Shown here: piece by piece, positions 1 to 7,842 of the stretch
How positions within the stretch are numbered: the first letter of the stretch is position 1
How the letters are laid out: each line of letters starts with the position of its first letter
DNA from: Rhodothermales bacterium
Lineage (GTDB): Bacteria > Bacteroidota > Rhodothermia > Rhodothermales > JAHQVL01
DNA length: 64,000 nt
Reading direction: 5' to 3'
Assembly: GCA_041391505.1 (NCBI GenBank)
Contig: JAWKNW010000006.1
Location: forward strand, 186,001 to 250,000
Translations under genes and position numbers: made by a program
Notes under the pieces: generated by a model
What the model saw: the letters and a program-made list of their open reading frames with translations, nothing else
What the model was told of the DNA's origin: nothing
Databases searched by the model: none

Positions 1-494
1 CACGGCGTCATCTCCGTGGGCTCGCCGACCAGCGCCGCATGGATGAGGGGAAGATGCGGGCGGAGTCGCTGCAGCCCGTTGTAGTCGCCGCCGATCTCTT
101 CGCAAGTGGTCAGCGCCACCATCAACGTGCCCCACGGGGGCGTCCAGCCCGTGGCGGCCAGTTCAACGAGCGCCATCGTCATCGCGGCGCCGCTGGCCTT
201 GGCGTCGACGGTGCCGCGGCCGTAGAGTTTGCCGTCCACCTCGGTCGGCGTAAACGGGTCGTACGGATGCTCGGCCGACGGCGGCACGACATCGAGGTGG
301 GAGTTGAGCAGCAGGAGATCGGGCCCGTCGCCGATCCAGAAATACACGTTGTCGTCGAGCCGGCCCACGGAAATCCCCCGGTCGCGGACGTAGGTCTCGA
401 CGAAGTCGGCGATGGGGCCTTCCGATGTGCTGATCGACGGGAAGCGGACCAGCGCTTTGAGGAGTTCGAGGACGTCGGTGGGATGCTCGGGCAT
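1..494 (-). CDS. M20-family deacylase, argE-like (partial, 3' end outside window)
   Basis: This open frame runs from an ATG at 494 to the window edge and encodes about 164 residues. It shows the zinc-peptidase hallmarks of the M20/ArgE/DapE/CPG2 family: SHLDVVP (first metal His and Asp), GTVDAKAS (bridging Asp) and CEEIGG (catalytic Glu pair). It is the last gene of the arginine cluster and starts immediately behind argB. A GTG at 503 in the same frame would overlap the argB stop as GTGA, so translational coupling is possible and the start is ambiguous. By context it should remove the N-acyl group (acetyl or succinyl) from acylornithine or acylcitrulline at the end of the acylated arginine route. 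The family assignment is seen in the sequence; the acyl-amino-acid substrate is inferred from neighbours, and another M20 substrate remains possible. Confidence 0.85.
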   Translation of the reverse strand, partial: MPEHPTDVLELLKALVRFPSISTSEGPIADFVETYVRDRGISVGRLDDNVYFWIGDGPDLLLLNSHLDVVPPSAEHPYDPFTPTEVDGKLYGRGTVDAKASGAAMTMALVELAATGWTPPWGTLMVALTTCEEIGGDYNGLQRLRPHLPLIHAALVGEPTEMTP

Positions 495-499
495 GTCGC

Positions 500-1297
500 T
501 CACAGGATCCGGGTGCCGCGGGAACGGGTGGCGAGGTCGTCGGGGGCGAGGACCCAGACGTCTGGGATGCCGGCTTTACGCGCGTCGAAGGCGACGGACA
601 GCTTGACGAGCATGCCGCGGCTGATCCAGCCCGCCTCCGCGCCGGCCTCGAAGTCGGACGCGCTCATCGCGGAGATGACCGTTGCGGCGTCGGTCGCGTC
701 GCGACGCACCCCGCCGGAGTCGGTGACGAGCGCAAACAGCGCCGCGCCGAGGGCGCGGGCGATGGCCGCCGCGATGGTGTCGGCGTTGACATTGTAGATC
801 TGGCCGGCGTCGTCGACGCCGAGCGGCGCCACGATGGGGGTGTGGCCGCCGGCGAGCAGGGTCTGCAGGAGCGCCGGGCGGACCTCCTGGATGTCGCCGA
901 CCCAGCCGAAGTCGACCTGCCTGCCGTCGATCGTCCAGGGCGGCCGGCGCTTCACCTGGACGGTCCCGCCATCCACGCCGCAGAGGCCGACGGCCGACAG
1001 GCCGGCGCGGCCGGCCATCGCGGCCAGGCGGCTGTTGAGTTCGCCGCGAACCGTCCACTGCATGATCTGCAGATCGAGATCGGTCGTCACCCGCCGGCCG
1101 TTGACGATCTCCGGCTCATGCCCGAGCCGGCGAGCCATCTCCGTGGCCTGCGGGCCCCCGCCGTGCACGACGACGAGCGGCATCTCGTTTCGCAGCGCGC
1201 GAACGGACGACCAGAACACCTCCATGGCGGCCGGATCCTCGATCAGCGAGCCTCCAATCTTGAGGACGGCGGGCGAGGCGGGGGAAGTTGTGCTCAT
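500..1297 (-). CDS. argB: Acetylglutamate (or succinylglutamate) kinase
   Basis: This 265-residue protein of the amino-acid kinase fold phosphorylates the gamma-carboxylate of N-acylglutamate in arginine synthesis. Visible motifs are the N-terminal KIGGSL lysine-glycine loop, VVHGGGPQ, the substrate-side NGRRVT segment, NVNADTIA and a C-terminal GMLVKL region, all in the usual order. Its length matches short, arginine-insensitive ArgB forms without the N-terminal extension. It lies between the carbamoyltransferase (190 bp upstream) and the M20 deacylase (overlapping or adjacent downstream) on the same strand. Whether it acts on acetyl- or succinyl-glutamate should follow the specificity of the neighbouring carbamoyltransferase, which carries a succinyl-type residue; that part is inference. 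Confidence 0.93.
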   Translation of the reverse strand: MSTTSPASPAVLKIGGSLIEDPAAMEVFWSSVRALRNEMPLVVVHGGGPQATEMARRLGHEPEIVNGRRVTTDLDLQIMQWTVRGELNSRLAAMAGRAGLSAVGLCGVDGGTVQVKRRPPWTIDGRQVDFGWVGDIQEVRPALLQTLLAGGHTPIVAPLGVDDAGQIYNVNADTIAAAIARALGAALFALVTDSGGVRRDATDAATVISAMSASDFEAGAEAGWISRGMLVKLSVAFDARKAGIPDVWVLAPDDLATRSRGTRIL

Positions 1298-1487
1298 AGG
1301 TGGCTTGAGGCGCTATAAGCGCAAAATGGACAGCGTAAATCGCAAATGGTCTTGATGTTCATCGCACCGGTCTATGCAAACGTCAACGGTTGAATGACAC
1401 TCTCAGAGGATTCTCGCACGCAAGCGCATCCAATCTGCGATGTGCCTTTTACGATGTGAGCTGGCTATCTGCTGTGAGTTAATGGCC

Positions 1488-2501
1488 TTACAGTAAGTCC
1501 CAGATATGCTCCAGGATCGCTTTCTGGGCGTGAAGGCGAAACTCGGCCTGGAGGAGGTGGATGGTGCTGGGTCCGTCGAGCACGGCGTCGTCGACGACGA
1601 CGTTGCGGCGGACGGGGAGGCAGTGCATGAAACGGCCGTTGGCTGTTCGGTCCATGATGGCCCGGGTAACGCGCCAGTCGCGGTGTGCGGCGCGGATCGC
1701 CGCTTCCTCGTCGGCGCCGGCGTAGACCGCCGGCCCGCTCCAGGCTTTGGCGTAGACGATATCGGCGCCCTCGCAGGCGGCGGACTGGTCGTCCGAGATC
1801 GAAAACTGCGCGCCGTGCTGGTGAGCGTACCCTTCGGCCAGGTCGAGGATGCGGCTGTCCAGGACATACGGCGGCGGGCAGGCGAGTGTCACGTCCATCC
1901 CGAGGCGCGCCGCCGTCAGCAGCGCCGAGTTGGGCACGGCCATGGGGAGGGCGCGGGGATGGTAGCACCAGGTGAGGACGAACTTGCGCCGGCGGACCTT
2001 CCCGCCGAAATGGGTCATCATGGCCGCGGCATCGCTCAGGGCCTGGCAGGGGTGATAAAACGCCGACTCCAGGTTGATTACCGGCACCGTCGCCGCGTCG
2101 ACGAAGGTGTTGAGCAGCGTCTCGTCGCGGTCCTTCTCGCGGTCGGTCAGCGAGGCAAAAACGCGGACGCCGAGGGCGTCGTAGTAGCGCGACAACACCG
2201 CCACGGCCTCATCGATGTGCTCCGCTTCGTTGCCGTCCATCACTCCGCCTTTCTCCCACGCAAACCCCCACGTGCCCTGCCCGATGTTCAGGGTCGAGGC
2301 ATGCGCCCCGAGCTGCACGGCGGCCAGCTCCATCGACGTGCGGGTGCGCAGCGACGAATTGAAGAACAGCAGCCCGATGCTGCGCTTCGCGGCGACGGTG
2401 CTCCATCGGTCGGTCGCACGGTAATGGTGGAGGGATCGTTCGATGAGGCGTTCCCAGGTGGCGTCGTCGAGCAGATGCCAGTCGATCAGGTGTCGGGGCA
2501 T
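1488..2501 (-). CDS. argF: N-acyl-L-ornithine carbamoyltransferase (SOTCase/AOTCase type)
   Basis: This 337-residue transcarbamylase makes N-acylcitrulline from carbamoyl phosphate and N-acylornithine. The carbamoyl-phosphate loop SLRTRTS is at residues 50-56, an FYHPCQAL segment lies mid-protein and HCLPVRRN near the C-terminus. The length and the GNEAEHIDEA segment at 90-99 place it in the acetyl/succinyl-ornithine branch rather than ordinary OTCase. In that branch the residue before EH governs the acyl group: Glu in the Xanthomonas acetylornithine enzyme, Pro in the Bacteroides succinylornithine enzyme. Here it is Ala93. Substitution of that Glu by small residues is reported to switch the Xanthomonas enzyme to succinylornithine, so succinylornithine is the better guess. 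The ATG sits four bases after a heptamer array, with no purine-rich ribosome-binding site visible. Confidence 0.9.
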   Translation of the reverse strand: MPRHLIDWHLLDDATWERLIERSLHHYRATDRWSTVAAKRSIGLLFFNSSLRTRTSMELAAVQLGAHASTLNIGQGTWGFAWEKGGVMDGNEAEHIDEAVAVLSRYYDALGVRVFASLTDREKDRDETLLNTFVDAATVPVINLESAFYHPCQALSDAAAMMTHFGGKVRRRKFVLTWCYHPRALPMAVPNSALLTAARLGMDVTLACPPPYVLDSRILDLAEGYAHQHGAQFSISDDQSAACEGADIVYAKAWSGPAVYAGADEEAAIRAAHRDWRVTRAIMDRTANGRFMHCLPVRRNVVVDDAVLDGPSTIHLLQAEFRLHAQKAILEHIWDLL

Positions 2502-2505
2502 GGGG

Positions 2506-2610
2506 GATGGGGGATATCGGGTGCGGGATGGGGGATGCAGGAAGTTGGATGCAGGATGCGGGATGCAGGATGCAGGATGCGGGATGCGGGATGCAAGATG
2601 CGGGATCTCT
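2506..2610. repeat. 15-unit heptamer tandem array, GATGCRG family
   Basis: Fifteen consecutive 7-bp units in unbroken phase fill the spacer between the argD stop codon and the argF' start codon. The commonest units are GATGCAG and GATGCGG; the left end degenerates (GATGGGG, GATATCG, GAAGTTG). The last unit overlaps the argD TAG. Read on the coding strand of the operon the array is a C-rich series of CTGCATC/CCGCATC units that ends four bases before the ATG, so it is transcribed as the argF' leader. Four units of the same family occur at 10993-11020, and a degenerate version lies at 19273-19321. Confidence 0.9.
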
Positions 2611-3781
2611 AGGCGGCGATGGCTTTGCGGAAGGCATCGATGAATTCCTCGACGGCGCTGTCGGGCGTGTTGAGGGCCGGCATGAGGCGCATGACCTTCG
2701 GATCGTCGGAGCCGCCGACGAGTACGCCGAGCTGCCGGAGGCGGGCCGACACCGGGGCGACGGGGTTTTCCATCTCCAGACCGATCAGGCAGCCGCGTCC
2801 GCGGACGCGTTTGACGAGCGGCGCGAGGGCGGTGGAGAGGGCGCCGAACAGGGCATCCGCCCGGGGCATGAGGTTATCCTGCTCGATCGTGTCGAGCGTG
2901 GCGAGCATGGCCGCCATCGCGATCATCCCGCCGCCGAAGGTGGTTCCGTGGTCGCCGTAGTGCACGGAGCCGGCGATCGCGTCGGAGGCCAGCACGGCGC
3001 CGATCGGGATACCCGAGCCCAGGCTCTTGGCGAGCGTGATGAGGTCGGGCTTCATGCCGAAATGTTCGCTGATCGAAAAGGTGCCGGTCCGGCCGACGCC
3101 CGTCTGCACCTCGTCGAACACCAGCGCCACGTTGTGGCGGTCGCACAGTGCGCGGAGGGTGCGGTAGTAGGCATCCGGGGCGTCGACGATGCCGGCCATG
3201 CTCTGGATCGGCTCGAGAATGAACACCCCGATGTCGTCGTGCGCCTGGAAGACGGCTTCGAGCGCGGCGATGTCGCCGAAGGGGACGAAGTGCGTGTGGG
3301 AGAGGACCGTCTGGTACGGCTCCCGGTAGTGCGGATTCCAGGTGGCGGCGAGGCTGCCCATCGTCCGGCCGTGAAACCCGCCGATCGTCGCGGCGACGCC
3401 CGGCTTGCCGGTCCACGTCCGCCCCAGCTTCAGCGCTGTTTCGTTCGCCTCGGTGCCCGAGTTGCAGAAGAAGGCGTGGCCCATCCCCTCGGGCGCCATC
3501 TCGGCCAGCCGCTGTGCGCCGCGGGCGCGGATCGAGCTGTAGACCACGTTGGAATAAAACATGAACTGGCCGGCCTGATCCTGGATGGCCTCAACGACGC
3601 GCGGGGGGCAGTGCCCGAGCAGCGTGACGCAATGGCCGCCATAGAAATCGAGGTAGCGATTCCCATCCGCGTCCCACACATAACACCCTTCGCCGCGTTC
3701 GAGCGAGATCGGGAATTTCTTGTAGGTGGGAATCTGGAAGGCGTCTTCGGTTTCTACGATCGAAGTTTCGAGCATGGACAT
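2609..3781 (-). CDS. argD: Acetylornithine/succinylornithine aminotransferase
   Basis: This 390-residue class-III PLP aminotransferase interconverts N-acylglutamate semialdehyde and N-acylornithine. It shows FFCNSGTEANE (phosphate cup), FHGRT, LVFDEVQTG (PLP Asp) and the lysine motif TLAKSLGSG, in family order and at normal length. Its ATG at 3781 shares an A with the TGA of argC (TGATG), which predicts translational coupling to the preceding gene. A second Met two codons later would also serve as start. The C-terminal codons run into a heptamer array. Function within the arginine operon is well supported; a side role in lysine/diaminopimelate synthesis, as in some other ArgD enzymes, cannot be excluded. 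Confidence 0.94.
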   Translation of the reverse strand: MSMLETSIVETEDAFQIPTYKKFPISLERGEGCYVWDADGNRYLDFYGGHCVTLLGHCPPRVVEAIQDQAGQFMFYSNVVYSSIRARGAQRLAEMAPEGMGHAFFCNSGTEANETALKLGRTWTGKPGVAATIGGFHGRTMGSLAATWNPHYREPYQTVLSHTHFVPFGDIAALEAVFQAHDDIGVFILEPIQSMAGIVDAPDAYYRTLRALCDRHNVALVFDEVQTGVGRTGTFSISEHFGMKPDLITLAKSLGSGIPIGAVLASDAIAGSVHYGDHGTTFGGGMIAMAAMLATLDTIEQDNLMPRADALFGALSTALAPLVKRVRGRGCLIGLEMENPVAPVSARLRQLGVLVGGSDDPKVMRLMPALNTPDSAVEEFIDAFRKAIAA

Positions 3782-4824
3782 CAGTAGTCGGATTGAGCGA
3801 GGGAAGGGGCGTGCGCGATCAAACCGGTCTCCTCCGGCAGTCCGAACACGAGGTTGAGGTTTTGCACGGCCTGGCTGGAGGCGCCCTTGAGCAGGTTGTC
3901 GATCGAGAAGCCGACAACGAGGTCATTCCCGCGGACGATCCAGCCGATGTCGCAGAACGGCGTGCCGGCGGAGTACCGCAGCTCGGGCAACTCGCCCGGC
4001 CAGAGCCGGACGAGCGGCCGGCCGGCGTACGCCGTGTCGTACAGATCGCCTATCGCCTCCGCACGGGCGAGCGCGTCCGGCAGGGTCACCTGGATGGTGC
4101 CCCAGATGCCGCGCACCCAGGGACCGGAGACCGGCGTGAAGATGAGCCGGCAGTCCGCCCCCACGCTCTGCTGGATCTCGGGCGTATGCTGGTGGCTGAG
4201 CACCTTGTACGCGCGGACGTTGCTGTCGCGGGTGGGAAAGTGCGTCGTCGAGCTCGGTCGAGCCCCCGAACCGGAGGCGCCGGTGATGGCGGTGATATGG
4301 GCGTTGAGCGTCCCAAGCCGGCGCGCGATCGGATGGAGGGCGAGGGTGATACCCGTCGCAAAACAGCCCGGGTTGGCGATGTATTTCGTCCCCGGGGCAT
4401 ACGGTCCGTACACCTCGGCGAGGCCGTACTGGAAGCGTTCGATCAGCTCGGGCCGCGGATGCGTGACGTTGTACCACGCGGGGTAGTCGCCGGGGTTCTT
4501 CAGCCGGAAATCCGCGCTGAGGTCGATGATCGCGCCGGCATAGCCGCGATCGAGCAGGTCGGCCACGATGACCACGCTCTGGCCATGCTCCGCGGCGATG
4601 AACACCGCGTCGATCCCGTCGAGCGCGTAGTCCTCCGAATCCGCAAACCGGAGGTCGGTCTGGTGCCGGAGCGACGGATGCGTCTTCCAGAGCGGCTCGC
4701 CGGCCTGCGACCGGCTCGTCACGAAGTCCAGGCTGAAGACCGGATGGTTGAGCAGCAACCGGATGAGTTCGCCGCCGGTGTAGCCGGCGCCGTGGAGTAG
4801 GGCTACGCGCTTCATGGGCTTCAA
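3781..4824 (-). CDS. argC: N-acetyl-gamma-glutamyl-phosphate reductase
   Basis: This 347-residue NADPH-dependent reductase makes N-acylglutamate semialdehyde from the acyl phosphate produced by ArgB. It starts with an N-terminal nucleotide-binding stretch around HGAGYTGGELIRLL, has the catalytic cysteine in ANPGCFAT and a downstream substrate-binding segment VLSHQHTPEI. These match the ArgC/LysY family, and the length is typical. It is the second gene of the minus-strand arg operon, separated from argG by about 100 bp that contains a short heptamer array and a small hairpin, and is coupled to argD by a TGATG overlap. The LysY (LysW-linked) alternative is unlikely because the operon lacks a lysW-like carrier gene. 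Confidence 0.93.
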   Translation of the reverse strand: MKPMKRVALLHGAGYTGGELIRLLLNHPVFSLDFVTSRSQAGEPLWKTHPSLRHQTDLRFADSEDYALDGIDAVFIAAEHGQSVVIVADLLDRGYAGAIIDLSADFRLKNPGDYPAWYNVTHPRPELIERFQYGLAEVYGPYAPGTKYIANPGCFATGITLALHPIARRLGTLNAHITAITGASGSGARPSSTTHFPTRDSNVRAYKVLSHQHTPEIQQSVGADCRLIFTPVSGPWVRGIWGTIQVTLPDALARAEAIGDLYDTAYAGRPLVRLWPGELPELRYSAGTPFCDIGWIVRGNDLVVGFSIDNLLKGASSQAVQNLNLVFGLPEETGLIAHAPSLAQSDY

Positions 4825-4882
4825 TAGTTAATGTTCCGTGTACAAGGGGACGTTTTAACGAGCAGGATCGCGAGGCCTACTC

Positions 4883-4917
4883 CTTGAACCTTAAACGTCG
4901 AACCTCGAACCGCTAGA
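4883..4917. repeat. Short heptamer array, CTTRAAC family
   Basis: Five 7-bp units in phase lie in the argG-argC spacer: CTTGAAC, CTTAAAC, GTCGAAC, CTCGAAC and CGCTAGA. It is the same family as the arrays at 14402-14513 and 44583-44617. On the operon strand it reads as GGTTCGA/GGTTCAA units. Immediately beside it is a 6-bp hairpin (4916-4921 with 4925-4930, loop GAA) that overlaps the argG stop codon. It may act as an mRNA processing or stability element between argG and argC; that role is a guess. Confidence 0.75.
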
Positions 4918-4928
4918 CCGTGAAACGG

Positions 4929-6128
4929 TCAGGCGTTCTTCTTACGCGCATTGTGCGCGAGCATGGCCTGGATGCCGTAGATCTGGGTGAAGCCGGAGGC
5001 GTCGCGGGCGTTCCAGAGCGTGTTGGTTTCGCCGTAGCTGGCCACCTTGAGATCGAACATCGAATACGGGCTGGCGCAGCCGAGGGTGCTGACGTGGCCC
5101 TTGAACAGCCGGCACGACGCCGTACCCGACACCACCTGCTGCGACGAGTCGATGAACGCCTCGATATCGCGCATGACGGGGTCGAAATACTGGCCCTCGT
5201 GGAGCAGCATCCCGTAGAAATCGCTCAGATGATCCTTCTGGAACCGTTGCCAGCGGGTGAGCACGATCTTTTCGAGTTCGCGGTGTGCCTCGATGAGGAT
5301 CAACGCCGCCGGCGCTTCGAAGCCCACGCGTCCCTTGATCCCCAGGATCGTGTCGCCCACGTGGATGTCGCGGCCCACGCCGTGGTCTCCGCCCAGCTCG
5401 TTGAGCCGTTCGATGAGGCGCACGGGATCCATCATGACGCCGTCGAGCGACACCGGGATGCCCTTTTCAAAACCGATCTTGATGTCGAGCGGCGTGTCCG
5501 GACTGCGCGCCGGCGACACGGTGTCCGGGTAGGCCTCGTCGGGGAGCGGGTCGGTGGTGCCGAGCGTCTCCTTTCCGCCGATGGTCGTGCCCCAGAGCCC
5601 GCGGTTGATGGAGTAGGTGGTCGTCGATTTGTTCACCTCGAACCCGCGCTCGTTGAGGTATTCGGTCGTCTGCGCCCGGCTGTAGCCAAGGGTGCGGATC
5701 GGGGTGATCACCTCGAGATCGCTGGCCAGGAGGCGGAGGGCGACGTCGAAGCGGACCTGGTCGTTGCCGGCGCCGGTCGACCCGTGCGCCACGGCGCGCG
5801 CGTTCAGCTGGCGGGCCATCTCGACGATCTTCTGGGCCTGCGTGACGCGCTCCGGCCCCACACACAGCGGATAGACGCCGCCTCGCAGCACGTTGCCCTT
5901 GATGAGATAGCTCAGGTGGTTCTTGAACAGCTCGCTGCGACCGTCCACCGTGTGGTGCGCGACCGCCCCGAGGGCGCGGGAACGGTCGATCAGATCCTTC
6001 TCGTCTTCGGCCGACAATCCGCCCGTGTTCACCGTCACGGTATAGACGGGTTCATCGTACGTTTCTTTGAGGTAAGGGACGCAAAACGACGTATCCAAGC
6101 CGCCGCTGAAGGCAAGAACAATGGCCAT
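4929..6128 (-). CDS. argG: Argininosuccinate synthase
   Basis: This 399-residue ATP-dependent ligase joins citrulline to aspartate. The N-type ATP-pyrophosphatase P-loop AFSGGLDTS is at residues 6-14, followed by HGSTGAGNDQVRFD and the TTIGGKETLGTTDP region, as in known ArgG enzymes. Length is normal. It is the first structural gene of the arginine operon, preceded by an intrinsic terminator at 6158-6191 and a promoter at 6350-6378, which suggests control by premature termination. No argH is seen in the window; it may lie beyond the left edge or elsewhere. Confidence 0.96.
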   Translation of the reverse strand: MAIVLAFSGGLDTSFCVPYLKETYDEPVYTVTVNTGGLSAEDEKDLIDRSRALGAVAHHTVDGRSELFKNHLSYLIKGNVLRGGVYPLCVGPERVTQAQKIVEMARQLNARAVAHGSTGAGNDQVRFDVALRLLASDLEVITPIRTLGYSRAQTTEYLNERGFEVNKSTTTYSINRGLWGTTIGGKETLGTTDPLPDEAYPDTVSPARSPDTPLDIKIGFEKGIPVSLDGVMMDPVRLIERLNELGGDHGVGRDIHVGDTILGIKGRVGFEAPAALILIEAHRELEKIVLTRWQRFQKDHLSDFYGMLLHEGQYFDPVMRDIEAFIDSSQQVVSGTASCRLFKGHVSTLGCASPYSMFDLKVASYGETNTLWNARDASGFTQIYGIQAMLAHNARKKNA

Positions 6129-6157
6129 GGGGACAAACGTGGGGTTGAGGGAAGGTT

Positions 6158-6191
6158 AAAAAAAAACGCTGATTCTCGGGCAGAACCAGCG
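6158..6191 (-). terminator. Intrinsic terminator / probable attenuator ahead of argG
   Basis: On the minus strand a 10-bp stem (one G-U pair) with a five-base loop GCCCG is followed directly by nine T residues, 29 bases before the argG ATG. The arms are at 6182-6191 and 6167-6176, and the T tract at 6158-6166. No upstream minus-strand gene needs terminating here, because the next upstream gene faces the other way. The best reading is a conditional terminator in the arg operon leader. Confidence 0.8.
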
Positions 6192-6226
6192 CAGCATACG
6201 GTATCGATTACCTCTCGGTCGAGGGG

Positions 6227-6343
6227 TCAACCATGAACCCCTGTGCATGCTGACGCTGACATGAAAACGCTATGTGCCCCGAGTCGTCGGATCGAGCGCG
6301 TCATGTGCATGTCGGGCATCTTGTAGGAGAGGGTTTTGTTCAT
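6227..6343 (-). CDS. Possible leader peptide of the arg operon
   Basis: A 38-codon open frame begins at ATG 6343, six bases after the -10 element at 6350-6355, and stops with TGA at 6227, 35 bases before the terminator stem. It includes three Arg codons within five (CGC TCG ATC CGA CGA, translated RSIRR). Because the ATG coincides with the predicted transcription start, translation would be leaderless. A ribosome stalling on Arg codons could control the terminator at 6158-6191. No homology is recognised, and the frame could be a chance ORF in a regulatory leader. Confidence 0.3.
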   Translation of the reverse strand: MNKTLSYKMPDMHMTRSIRRLGAHSVFMSASACTGVHG

Positions 6344-6349
6344 GCGGGA

Positions 6350-6378
6350 AGTATACACGATGCCTCCAAAAGAGTCAA
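6350..6378 (-). promoter_or_regulatory. Sigma70-like promoter of the arg operon
   Basis: The minus strand carries TTGACT (6373-6378), a 17-bp spacer and TATACT (6350-6355), the best promoter match seen in the window. It drives transcription towards argG. The predicted start point falls at about 6343, giving a leader of roughly 215 nt before the argG start codon that contains the possible leader ORF and the intrinsic terminator. Confidence 0.65.
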
Positions 6379-6466
6379 TGCACTATACAATCTTCGCGGC
6401 CTGCCGGCGGTGGCGCTGGAGGGTTGTTTGGAGTACCTTCCCGGATAGACGCGCCATACTCCCCAT

Positions 6467-6513
6467 GTCATCTCGACCGAAATCGCCACGAGGTGGCGAT
6501 GAAGCGGAGAGAC
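6467..6513. repeat. Palindromic (REP-like) intergenic element
   Basis: A perfect hairpin with 8-bp arms, ATCGCCAC and GTGGCGAT around a GAG triloop (6482-6500), lies inside a longer imperfect dyad bounded by GTCATCTCGACC and GCGGAGAGAC. It lies between the arg promoter and the exonuclease gene. The layout resembles extragenic palindromic elements of other Bacteroidota genomes; only one copy is visible here, so the repeat status is unproven. Confidence 0.4.
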
Positions 6514-6559
6514 GCTTGGGCAACTTTGGCGCTCCTACCCATCTTATCCCGAACTGCCC

Positions 6560-7294
6560 ATGCGCCTCGAACGCCCGCTTTTGTTTTTCGATCTGGAGAC
6601 CACCGGACTGGACGTCGAGAAGGATCGCATCGTTGAGATCGCCTGCATCAAGGTGCATCCGGACAAACGCCAGGAGCGTTTTGAAACGTTTCTGAACCCG
6701 GAACGGCCCATTCCGCCCGAGGTCACCGAACTGACGGGCATCACCGACGAGATGGTGGCGGCGGCTCCGCTTTTCCGCGAGATCGCGGATACCCTCGGCG
6801 GGATGCTGCGGGACGCCGATCTCGCCGGCTACAACGCGATCAACTTCGACGTCCCGATGCTTCAGGCGGAGTTCAAACGGGCCGGCGTGGTGATGCCGGC
6901 GCCGGCGGACCGCGCCGTGCTGGATCCGTTGACCATCCTCAAAAAATACGAGGTGCGGACGCTCGGCTGGGCCCACGCGTTTTATCTCGGCCAGGAGATG
7001 CCCCGCGCCCACCGCTCGATGGACGACACCGAGGCGGCGATGACCATCCTCCGGGAGCAGATCAAACGCTACCAGCTCACCGGCTCGCCGCGCGAACTGC
7101 AGGACGAACTCCGCAAACCCTACCTCGACGACGGCCAGCGCTTCAAACTCGAAGGGGAGACGGTGATGATTACTTTCGGGAAATACCGGAATAAGGCGCT
7201 GTCCTTCGTGCGCAAGACCGATCCGGATTACCTCAAGTGGATGCGGGATACGATGGGGCCCGAGGTGGCGGCCATCCTGGATCAGTACCGGTAA
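6560..7294 (+). CDS. DnaQ-like (DEDDh) 3'-5' exonuclease with DUF3820-like C-terminus
   Basis: This 244-residue protein has an N-terminal RNase-T/DnaQ fold. Exo I is FDLETTGLD (residues 10-18), Exo II is NAINFDVPML, and Exo III is HRSMDDTEA with the H of the DEDDh type. After about residue 190 a second small domain follows (MITFGKYRNKALSFV...DPDYLKWM), which matches the DUF3820/exodeoxyribonuclease-X-type C-terminal region. It is likely to trim 3' ends in DNA repair, or to be an oligonucleotide-processing enzyme. It is shorter than PolC and lacks a GIY-YIG domain. It stands alone, transcribed away from the arg operon. The family is certain; the exact biological role is not. Confidence 0.85.
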   Translation: MRLERPLLFFDLETTGLDVEKDRIVEIACIKVHPDKRQERFETFLNPERPIPPEVTELTGITDEMVAAAPLFREIADTLGGMLRDADLAGYNAINFDVPMLQAEFKRAGVVMPAPADRAVLDPLTILKKYEVRTLGWAHAFYLGQEMPRAHRSMDDTEAAMTILREQIKRYQLTGSPRELQDELRKPYLDDGQRFKLEGETVMITFGKYRNKALSFVRKTDPDYLKWMRDTMGPEVAAILDQYR

Positions 7295-7329
7295 TCGGGG
7301 ACGCGATAGATGCAGTCCGCGGGTGGGCC

Positions 7330-7842
7330 TCAGTTCCGCATCCGCATCCGTTCGGCGCCGACGATCTCCGCGCCTTCGCGGCGGATGCGGATGATGTAGT
7401 CGTTGCGCATCACGTTGGAGAGGATGTTGATCCAGTCCGCTGGCAGGTAGGGGATCATCTCGTTGTCGATGATCAGCAGGTCGGCGTTTTCGCAGATGTG
7501 CGTGAAGGCGGTGCTATGGCCTTCGAAGAGGATGACCGCGTGGCCGATCTGGACGAAGCCTTCCAGGGTGCCGAGGAAGGGGATGCAGCGGTAGGGGTCG
7601 CTCTTGAGCGCGGTGAAATCGGTCATCCCGATCCCGACGATCAGCCACTGCTCGGTCGACGGCGCGATCGATTCGAGATGGGCCTGGAACGGACGCGGCA
7701 GGGCATCCCTGCCGGGCAGATTCGCGGACGTTTTGATACGCCGCTCGGGCGTGATGAGCACGAGCCGGCGGTTAACCGGGTCGAAGGCCAGGTCACGGGC
7801 TTGCTGTACGACGCCATCGGCCAGGGGCTTGACCACCGGCAT
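7330..7842 (-). CDS. Conserved-looking hypothetical protein
   Basis: This protein of 170 residues starts at ATG 7842. An upstream in-frame TTG (ALTTIDY segment) is possible, but the longer open frame over the M3 peptidase gene is a shadow. No signal peptide or membrane segment is visible. The C-terminal half alternates hydrophobic strands (FVQIGHAVILFEGHS, ADLLIIDNEMIPYL) and ends with NVMRNDYIIRIRREGAEIVGAERMRMR, suggesting a compact alpha/beta domain. I do not recognise the family. It is convergent with the exonuclease gene, with only 35 bp between the stops, and lies downstream of the M3 peptidase on the same strand. Confidence 0.6.
   Translation of the reverse strand: MPVVKPLADGVVQQARDLAFDPVNRRLVLITPERRIKTSANLPGRDALPRPFQAHLESIAPSTEQWLIVGIGMTDFTALKSDPYRCIPFLGTLEGFVQIGHAVILFEGHSTAFTHICENADLLIIDNEMIPYLPADWINILSNVMRNDYIIRIRREGAEIVGAERMRMRN

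Noticed and set aside
2506..2610. Heptamer array as a CRISPR or a coding repeat
   Set aside because: Units are 7 bp without spacers, and although the minus strand is open the encoded Cys/Pro/His-rich peptide has no start context and overlaps known genes.
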